Source: Commensalibacter intestini A911
GTDB taxonomy: Bacteria; Pseudomonadota; Alphaproteobacteria; Acetobacterales; Acetobacteraceae
Direction of reading: 5' to 3'
NCBI RefSeq assembly: GCF_000231445.1
Contig: NZ_AGFR01000007.1
Span: 248,001-312,000 of the forward strand
Length of the DNA: 64,000 nucleotides
In this document: piece after piece, positions 55,104 through 61,965 of the stretch
Layout: each line of letters starts with the position of its first letter
How positions within the stretch are numbered: the first letter of the stretch is position 1
The notes under the pieces: generated by a model
What the model was told of the DNA's origin: nothing
Databases searched by the model: none
The model's input: the letters and a program-made list of their open reading frames with translations, nothing else
Translations under genes and position numbers: made by a program

Positions 55104-56834
55104 GTGGATTTTGTTAGTGTCATTGATCTTGCCGGTAGCGTTGCCCTGTTATTATGGGGCGTACACATGGTGCAAACTGGAGTGCAACGTGCCTTTGGTG
55201 CAAGATTAAATCAAATCTTATCAAAAACATTACGAAACAGAGTCCAAGCCTTTTTTGCGGGCTTGGGAATTACAGCTGTTTTACAATCCTCGACGGCCAC
55301 TGGATTAATGATTACCAGTTTTACCGCCAATGGAGTCATCGGGTTACCATCTGCTTTAGCTGTCATGTTAGGCGCCAATGTTGGTACAACGTTAATTGTG
55401 CAGCTTTTATCATTTGATGTTTCTCGAATTGCTCCCCTCTTTGTCTTAATTGGGGTCATTACATTCAGACGCGGAACAAATATGATCCGCGATTTAGGAA
55501 GAGCTTTTATCGGATTAGGATTAATTCTAATCTCTTTACATCAATTTTTAGAAATCCTACAACCTTACACCAATCAACCTTCATTAAGAATGATGCTAGG
55601 CAGTATCGCTGACATGCCATTAGTTGCGGTGTTTATTGCGTTAGTGTTGACATGGATGATGCATTCTTCAGTTGCTGTCGTGCTTTTAATTGCATCATTT
55701 GCTTCACATAACGTTATTTCTGCAGATACGGCTTTTGCAATGGTTATTGGTTCTAACATCGGTACTGCTCTAAATCCTGTGTTAGAAGGTGCTGGTAAAG
55801 ATATTGTTTCAAAACGCTTACCTATTGGTAATTTATTAAATCGCTTGGTTGGAGCTGTTATTTGTATCATATTCTTATCACAGCTTAGCAGTTGGTTTGT
55901 GCATTATTATCCCGATATGAACAGGTCTGTTGCTAATTTCCATACATTATTTAATATTGTAACTGCAGCTGTTTTCTTACCTTTTCTGACGCCTTATTCA
56001 AATTTCTTAAAACGGATTATGCCTCGCCCCAGAGAAGAAAAAATCGAAGACCCATCTAAACCAATTTATCTTGATAAAGCTGCAATTCAACAATCTCCAA
56101 TGTTAGCGATTAGCAATGCGGTAAGAGAATGTTTACGGTTATGTGATGCTTTGGAAAAAATGCTTTCTGGAGTAGATAACACCTTAAAAAGCAAGACTCC
56201 TCAAATCGCCAGTGAAGCCCGAAGAGTAGATAATATCCTTGATAAACTCACCAACTCTATTCAAAGCTATATTACCGCATTAGATCCAGAATCTTTAAAT
56301 CAACATGAACTCATTCAAACTGAGCATATTTTGACCTTTTGTACTCAAATCGCAAATGCAAGCGATGTTTTAGATCGTAATGTGCTACCTACGGTTCAAA
56401 AAATGGCAAAACAACGTATTATTTTATCTGATGAAATGATGGCACCGTTAAATGATATGTTAAAACGCATGCATAAAAATTTACGTATTGCAGCGACTTT
56501 GCTTATGAATGAAGATGAAACCATCGCTAGAAAGTTAGCAGAAGAAAAAGATATTTTTAGAGATCTAGAAAATAGAGCAAATTCTATCTATTATAACGGT
56601 TTACGTGAAGAAACTGAAAATAAAAAACTACAAATACAACTTGGATCTTTTATGTTAGAACTTGCGAGAGATTTAAAACGTACAAATACGCACGTTGTTG
56701 CTTCTGCTGCATATCCTGTCTTGGATCAATCTGGCTTGTTACTCCCCAGTCGATTACAACCAGAAGATTCTGAAGATGAGGCATTTCAAGACGAGGAAAA
56801 AATAATTAGCACAGCTCTTGATCAAAATAATTAA
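55104..56834 (+). CDS. Na/Pi cotransporter with PhoU-like C-terminal domain
   Basis: The start is GTG 55104 with RBS GAGGT. The 576-residue protein has eight to nine helices within residues 5-310 and two inverted repeats marked by 'LQSSTATGLMI' (60-70) and 'MMHSSVAVVLLI' (about 186-197), the Gln/Ser-rich motifs of NptA-type sodium-phosphate symporters. The cytoplasmic C-terminus (about 340-550) is helical and PhoU-like. It probably imports or balances phosphate; bacterial members can also be exporters or regulators. Confidence 0.9.
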   Translation: MDFVSVIDLAGSVALLLWGVHMVQTGVQRAFGARLNQILSKTLRNRVQAFFAGLGITAVLQSSTATGLMITSFTANGVIGLPSALAVMLGANVGTTLIVQLLSFDVSRIAPLFVLIGVITFRRGTNMIRDLGRAFIGLGLILISLHQFLEILQPYTNQPSLRMMLGSIADMPLVAVFIALVLTWMMHSSVAVVLLIASFASHNVISADTAFAMVIGSNIGTALNPVLEGAGKDIVSKRLPIGNLLNRLVGAVICIIFLSQLSSWFVHYYPDMNRSVANFHTLFNIVTAAVFLPFLTPYSNFLKRIMPRPREEKIEDPSKPIYLDKAAIQQSPMLAISNAVRECLRLCDALEKMLSGVDNTLKSKTPQIASEARRVDNILDKLTNSIQSYITALDPESLNQHELIQTEHILTFCTQIANASDVLDRNVLPTVQKMAKQRIILSDEMMAPLNDMLKRMHKNLRIAATLLMNEDETIARKLAEEKDIFRDLENRANSIYYNGLREETENKKLQIQLGSFMLELARDLKRTNTHVVASAAYPVLDQSGLLLPSRLQPEDSEDEAFQDEEKIISTALDQNN

Positions 56835-56862
56835 AAAAACTCTTTTACTTTAACCATTTTAA

Positions 56863-56888
56863 AAGCCTCATAAGATTTTATGAGGCTT
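56863..56888 (+). terminator. Hairpin after Na/Pi cotransporter gene
   Basis: An 11-bp perfect stem (AAGCCTCATAA 56863-56873 with 56878-56888, GATT loop) is followed by a moderately T-rich sequence. Confidence 0.8.
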
Positions 56889-56940
56889 CATTTATATTAT
56901 TGTTTCATACAGAATAACCTTTACGGCTGGATCTTCATCG

Positions 56941-57597
56941 ATGAAATACTACCCAATGCCAACACCTAACAGCACTGCTCAAACCGTAATTCTCGCAAAT
57001 GGTGATTTTCCTACACATCCGTTACCCAAAGCAATTTTACAAAATAATCAAGAGCGTCTGATTTGTTGTGATGGTGCAGCCAATGATTTACTGGAACATA
57101 AAATCACCCCTCAGAGGATCATTGGGGATTGTGACTCATTATCTTTAAAAAACCAGCAACAATATCAAGAGATCATTACAAAAATCCCAGATCAAAATAC
57201 TAATGATCTCACAAAAGCAGTTCTTTTTTGTCAAAGTAATGCTATTCAATCTCTGATAATATTGGGCGCAACAGGAAAAAGAGAAGATCATACCATTGCA
57301 AACATTGCTTTGCTCGCACATTATCTCCCTCTCATTGAAAATATCACAATGATTACTGATTTTGGTGTGTTTAACGCTATCCAACACCCCAGCGAATTCG
57401 AAAGCTATCCTAGACAACAAGTTTCATTATTCAGTTTATTTCCAACGCCGATCACAACCACAAACTTAAAATATCCTTTAAATCAACAAAGTCATTCCTA
57501 TTGGTGGCAAGGCACTTTAAATGAGTCTTTAGCAAATAGTTTTACAATTAAAGTCAATGATATGCTCATTATCTATAGAGCCTTAAAAAAAGACTAA
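56941..57597 (+). CDS. thiN: Thiamine diphosphokinase
   Basis: The 218-residue enzyme transfers pyrophosphate from ATP to thiamine, giving thiamine diphosphate. Family motifs are in order: 'CCDGAANDLLE' (42-52), 'GDCDS' (62-66), 'DQNTNDLTKA' (84-93) and 'GATGKREDHTIANIALL' (109-125), which form the nucleotide and metal site. The C-terminal domain contains the usual Pro/Leu-rich 'TTTNLKYPLN' and 'SLANSFTIKVNDMLIIY' segments. A second ATG at 56956 is an alternative start. No thiamine biosynthesis genes are adjacent, consistent with use of salvaged thiamine. Confidence 0.92.
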   Translation: MKYYPMPTPNSTAQTVILANGDFPTHPLPKAILQNNQERLICCDGAANDLLEHKITPQRIIGDCDSLSLKNQQQYQEIITKIPDQNTNDLTKAVLFCQSNAIQSLIILGATGKREDHTIANIALLAHYLPLIENITMITDFGVFNAIQHPSEFESYPRQQVSLFSLFPTPITTTNLKYPLNQQSHSYWWQGTLNESLANSFTIKVNDMLIIYRALKKD

Positions 57598-57696
57598 ATA
57601 AAAAAAAGAGTTTATTATAACGGTAATAACTAAACTCTATAAATTATCTATGATTTAATCTGACAGTATAGAGAATTCAGCAATACCTTCATTGAC

Positions 57697-58554
57697 TTAT
57701 AAATTTCTTCTTTTTTTAATTAACTCTACAAACATATCAACCGTTTTAGGGTCTTCAAAATCAAAAAACATACTAGAAGACGTATCTAACCTACTTATTG
57801 TTAACATTTCTTGTTCTGTTAACTCAAAATCAAACACATCGAAATTTTCTGCTAATCGAGCTTTATGAACTGACTTTGCTAAAACGACAACTTCTCTTTG
57901 AATTAGCCAACGCAAAATCACTTGAGCAATCGATTTATTATGAGCCTTGCCAATTTCTTGAAGTGTTTGCTCTTGAAAAATATTATTTTTCCCTTCTCCA
58001 AATGGTGCCCATGCTTCAATTTGAATATGCCGTTCTTGCATATTTGTATGTGCTTTAATTTGTTGATGAAATGGATTAACTTCTACTTGATTGACTTGCG
58101 GGATAACTTCATTAAACGCCGCAATATCAGCCAATCGATTAGGGCTAAAGTTACTCACACCAATCGATTTAATTTTACCTGCTTTATAATATTCTTCTAA
58201 TACACGATAAGCAGCGTAGTAATCATTTAACGGTTGATGTAATAATACGAGATCAACATAATCAACCTTGAGTTTCTTCATCGATTGATCAAGTGATTTC
58301 TTAGTTAAATCCGTTCCATAATTATCAATCCAGATTTTCGTCGTTAAAAAAATGTCTTCTCGTGCAACATTAGTTTCTTTGATCGCATCCCCGACCGCAG
58401 ATTCATTAAAATAGGATTATGCTGTATCGATTAAACGATACCCTACCTCTAAAGCATCCAATACAGCCTGTTTCGTTTGCTCTTCTGGAATTTGGTAAAC
58501 ACCAAACCCTAAGATCGGCATTTTAACACCATTATTTAATGTGACATACTTCAT
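57697..58554 (-). pseudogene. Aldo/keto reductase gene with nonsense codon
   Basis: From ATG 58554 the frame reads '[22 protein letters not shown]', then 'GYRLIDTA' and a TAA at codon 46 (58417-58419), after which the same frame continues 'SYFNESAVGDAIKE' through to a normal C-terminus. Relatives have Gln at the stop position (IDTAQSYFNE), so a single CAA-to-TAA change explains it. The catalytic Asp (I-D-T-A) and Tyr (S-Y-F-N-E) lie on opposite sides of the stop. The downstream 194-residue frame starting at 58281 lacks both and should be inactive. The lesion could also be a base-call error. Confidence 0.88.
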
Positions 58555-58780
58555 CAGGACAAATTTCCTATTTTCTTTTATTGGATATATATCTTAAGAA
58601 TATTCTAAAAGTTCTTTTATTAAAACTAAATCATTTTTTCACATTCGATAACTATTCATTTTTTCATAAGTATTATAAAATATGCTTATCAATATTATTT
58701 CTAAATCCATAATAAACTTTCTTACCCTTCAAAATAATTATTCAAAGTCAATATGTTATTTTTGCACGAGATTAGTTCTA

Positions 58781-59515
58781 ATGAAAATTCTTATTATATA
58801 CGCACATCCTGAACCTCATTCTTTTAATAGTGCTCTAAAAAACATTGCCGAGCAAACCTTACGTGAACGAGGTCATCAAGTCCAAGTATCAGATTTATAC
58901 GCCATGAATTGGAAAGCAACGATTGATCAGAATGACTTTCCCGATAGAGAAAATATCGATTTCTTAAATATTTCTACTGAACAAGAAAAGGTTTTGTGGT
59001 GTGATCTATTGATTTTTCAATTTCCAATCTGGTGGTTTGGAATGCCTGCTATTTTAAAAGGATGGGTTGATCGAGTCATGAGCCGTGGCTTTGCTTACGC
59101 TACGGGTAAAAAATATGACTCAGGGATCTTTAAAGGTCGCAAGGCAATGATCTGTGCAACCACAGGAACTGCTTCCAGTCTATATGAACCTGATGGCATT
59201 GATGGAGACATCATGCATCTCTTATGGCCTATTCACAATGGTATTTTTCGTTACCTTGGATTTGATGTTCTTCCCCCTTCTATTGCGTGGATGCCTGGTA
59301 ATGTTTCAGAGCAAGAGCGTGAAGAGTATTTATCAACCTATCGCGAAAAGTTACTTCAACTTGATCAAATTCAACCATTATTCTTCCATCCCAGAGCGGA
59401 TTACGGTTCAGATCAACGTTTAAAACCAGATGTTATTGCTAAATCAGGCTTTCAATGGAACCCCAAAAACCAGCAAACGCATGATGAAGCAGCTGATAAA
59501 TATACTAAACGATAA
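58781..59515 (+). CDS. NAD(P)H:quinone oxidoreductase, flavodoxin-fold
   Basis: ATG 58781 gives 'MKILIIYAHPEPHSFNSALK', the canonical FMN/FAD-binding start; upstream in-frame residues from 58682 are not family-like. The 244-residue protein has 'FQFPIWWFGMPAILKGWVDRVMSRGFAYA' and 'CATTGTASSLYEPDGI', as in the KefF/MdaB/NQO1 group (Flavodoxin_2). It reduces quinones by two electrons to limit redox cycling. It is divergent from the dead aldo/keto reductase gene. Confidence 0.88.
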   Translation: MKILIIYAHPEPHSFNSALKNIAEQTLRERGHQVQVSDLYAMNWKATIDQNDFPDRENIDFLNISTEQEKVLWCDLLIFQFPIWWFGMPAILKGWVDRVMSRGFAYATGKKYDSGIFKGRKAMICATTGTASSLYEPDGIDGDIMHLLWPIHNGIFRYLGFDVLPPSIAWMPGNVSEQEREEYLSTYREKLLQLDQIQPLFFHPRADYGSDQRLKPDVIAKSGFQWNPKNQQTHDEAADKYTKR

Positions 59516-59682
59516 ATTTAAATATAATATGTCTCAACCTATACGCTCTGTAGGCAACATCTTTTTATTCATTAAAAATTAACAGATATTTTATTACACT
59601 TTTAACAGTGCAAATAGTTGTAAAACAATATATAAAAAATTAACAATTTGTAATTAAATTATAAACAAGGACATCTTTCAAA

Positions 59683-60810
59683 ATGAAACGGCTCATTCAC
59701 TGGTTCTTGGCACTTGCTATTTTAGGTATTGTAGGCTTTTTTGTTCTAACTTCTCCATTAACTTGGTCTTTAATACATCCTAAACGTGATGTTGCAGATA
59801 ATGCTGCCCCTAATATACAAAATGGCCGTACTATTTTTATCGCCAGTGATTGTGCCACTTGTCATGCAACCCCTAATCAAAATGATCATTTAAAATTAGG
59901 CGGAGGTCGTGCATTAGATACGAATTTTGGTCGTTTTTATATGCCTAATATTTCCCCTGATAAACAAGATGGTATTGGAAATTGGACGTTAGCCCAATTT
60001 ACAAAAGCCGTTCGTGAAGGAGTTGGTCCAAACGGGATCATGCCTGATGGACAAAATCTTTATCCTGCCTTTCCTTATACATCATATCAACACTTAACCG
60101 CCAATGATGTCCGTGATTTATTTGCTTATATAAACACACTTCAACCTGTTTCTGGACGCGCTCCTAATCATGAATTAAAATTCCCTTTTAATTTACGTCG
60201 TGGCGTTGGTGTATGGCGTCTTTTCTTTTTAGATGGCAAACCGCTTTCTCCTGAAAAAGTTCCTGCTGCTTATAAAAATGAAGCTGCCCTTTTTGAGCGT
60301 GGGCATTACCTCGTCGAAAGTGCTGGACATTGTGCAGAATGTCACTCTACACGTAATTTTATGGGTGTTATCAAAAGTGGTTTCCGTTATGGAGGCGGTC
60401 CAACGCCTGATGGTAAAGGACATTTCCCAAATATTAGCCAAGATGAAACTGGAATTGATTTTTGGGCTGTAAATTCCATTATTAACTATTTAAAAACAGG
60501 GAAAAGCCCAATTAATAAAATTGCTGGTGGGGATATGGCCGAAGTCATTCAAAATACCAAACAACTTTCTAATGAAGACTTGCGGGCGATAGCTATTTAT
60601 CTCAAGAGTATCCCTGGGGTTGATTTACCTGCTCCTGGTCAACCAGAGCCTAACCGCACACCTAATTTAGTGATGTTACCACAAGTCAATAAAATAGACG
60701 TCGCTTTACCCACCTCCTCAACCAATAAAATTGAAAAAGCCAACATTGTTTATGCCGTTAATACCAAACCTTTTTACCTTACAGAAAATAGTAGCGGTGA
60801 TGAAGATTGA
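59683..60810 (+). CDS. Diheme cytochrome c, N-terminal part of a TorC-like chimera
   Basis: The 375-residue frame has an N-terminal membrane anchor ('LALAILGIVGFFVLTS') and two class I heme sites, C57-A-T-C60-H and C217-A-E-C220-H, with 'FYMPNISPD' supplying a Met ligand. The layout resembles the AdhB/gluconate dehydrogenase cytochrome subunits of acetic acid bacteria. After residue 330 it enters an SH3-like segment ('IVYAVNTKPFYL'), and at codon 376 a TGA interrupts the frame. The same frame continues without a gap into the TorC-type heme domain at 60811-61290. It is the first gene of a DMSO/TMAO reductase operon, and should pass electrons from quinol to the reductase. RBS AAGGA precedes ATG 59683. 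Confidence 0.88.
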   Translation: MKRLIHWFLALAILGIVGFFVLTSPLTWSLIHPKRDVADNAAPNIQNGRTIFIASDCATCHATPNQNDHLKLGGGRALDTNFGRFYMPNISPDKQDGIGNWTLAQFTKAVREGVGPNGIMPDGQNLYPAFPYTSYQHLTANDVRDLFAYINTLQPVSGRAPNHELKFPFNLRRGVGVWRLFFLDGKPLSPEKVPAAYKNEAALFERGHYLVESAGHCAECHSTRNFMGVIKSGFRYGGGPTPDGKGHFPNISQDETGIDFWAVNSIINYLKTGKSPINKIAGGDMAEVIQNTKQLSNEDLRAIAIYLKSIPGVDLPAPGQPEPNRTPNLVMLPQVNKIDVALPTSSTNKIEKANIVYAVNTKPFYLTENSSGDED

Positions 60811-61290
60811 AAGTTACTTGCTACAGCTAAGTTAAAGGTTCTTGAGCATCAAGGAAATAAACTTAAATTGCGTCTTGATGGTTGGCAAATGGACGGTGCA
60901 GAATCTGTTGTCTATGCCTTGCAAGGTCAACGAATAATGTATGCGGTTCTGGGGGATAAAGCGATCAAAGCGTATCATCGCGGAAAAGCTGTTATTGATC
61001 CTGAAACTAAACAAACTTGGTATCCAGTGAGCCTCGATCTTTGGACAACAAATGAAGGGTTAAATGTTTCTCTTGCAGATATGTGGGCATATTCATCAAA
61101 CTTGTTTAATTCAACTTGTAGCGTTTGTCACTCTGTTCCAAAGGAAGAGCATCTTCTTGCTAATCAATGGATTGGTAACCTTAATGCGATGAAACGTTAT
61201 ACTTCTTTAACACCAGATCAGTACCGTTTACTTCTAGGCTACTTACAAAATCATTCTATGGATGTACATGAAAATGTAGGAGCACATTAA
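60811..61290 (+). pseudogene. TorC-type C-terminal heme domain, cut off by in-frame TGA
   Basis: This 160-codon stretch directly follows the TGA at 60808 in the same frame. It completes the SH3-like segment ('KLLATAKLKVLEHQGNKLKL'), then has 'GWQMDGAESVVYALQGQRIM', a third heme site 'TCSVCH' (codons 479-483 of the continuous frame) and 'ANQWIGNLNAMKRYTSLTPDQYRLLLGYLQ', the characteristic end of TorC/DorC cytochromes. On its own it could start only at TTG 60868 and would lack a signal peptide, so heme attachment in the periplasm would fail. Either the gene carries a nonsense mutation (for example GGA to TGA), or TGA is read through, or the base is a sequencing error. Confidence 0.8.
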
Positions 61291-61335
61291 TGCGCCTCAT
61301 TATCATAGAATTGTCTGCGTCATAGGATAAACAAT

Positions 61336-61956
61336 ATGTATCCAGAAGCGTTCGTACATGCTGCTATCATTGACTGGTTTTCTAGATTGTTTATTGCTCC
61401 TTTAGATATAAAAACACTGAAGGAGTATCGAACACCTGCGTTTACTGAATTTCTTACGGATCTTGGTGAAACATTAAATGAACCTAACCTGACAACACAA
61501 ATTATAAACACTTTCAACGCGACACCAAATAAAGAAATAGAACCCCAACTCGCACACCAATATGTTTCTTTATTTGATGGAATCTCAGGTCCAAACGCGG
61601 TACCTCCTTATGAAAGTTTTTATATGAACGATCATGGCCGATTATTTCAAGAGCCTCATATTGAAATGACTCATACTTTGAGTAAGCTTGACGTCTCTAT
61701 CGTGCATTCTTGCAAAGAGCCCGCTGATCATTTAGCACTAGAGCTTGCTGCATTGGCAGAGGCTCTACGTCAACAAAATTTAATCTTCATTGACGCATTA
61801 TCTTTACGATTATCTCAATGGATACCTCAAATGAATACAGCTATTAATCGTGTAGCAAAAAACAGTTTTTATACAATTATACTCAAATTACTTATACTTT
61901 ATTTGTCATCTTTTAATCATCTTGTCGCACAATATAAAAAGACCATTAAACCTTAG
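61336..61956 (+). CDS. torD: TorD-family reductase chaperone
   Basis: The 206-residue protein follows the TorD/DmsD pattern: an all-helical body, 'YVSLFDGISGPNAVPPYESFYMNDHGRLFQEP' (76-107) with the family's P-P-Y-E-S element, and 'CKEPADHLALELAALAEAL'. These chaperones hold the apo-reductase, protect its Tat signal and assist molybdopterin insertion. It lies 45 nt after the cytochrome gene and 9 nt before the reductase gene, in the order cytochrome-chaperone-reductase found in dor operons. Confidence 0.88.
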   Translation: MYPEAFVHAAIIDWFSRLFIAPLDIKTLKEYRTPAFTEFLTDLGETLNEPNLTTQIINTFNATPNKEIEPQLAHQYVSLFDGISGPNAVPPYESFYMNDHGRLFQEPHIEMTHTLSKLDVSIVHSCKEPADHLALELAALAEALRQQNLIFIDALSLRLSQWIPQMNTAINRVAKNSFYTIILKLLILYLSSFNHLVAQYKKTIKP

Positions 61957-61965
61957 GATAATGCC

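Noticed and set aside
60808-60810. Selenocysteine codon in the cytochrome gene
   Set aside because: No stem-loop typical of a SECIS element is apparent just after the TGA, and no cytochrome of this family uses selenocysteine.
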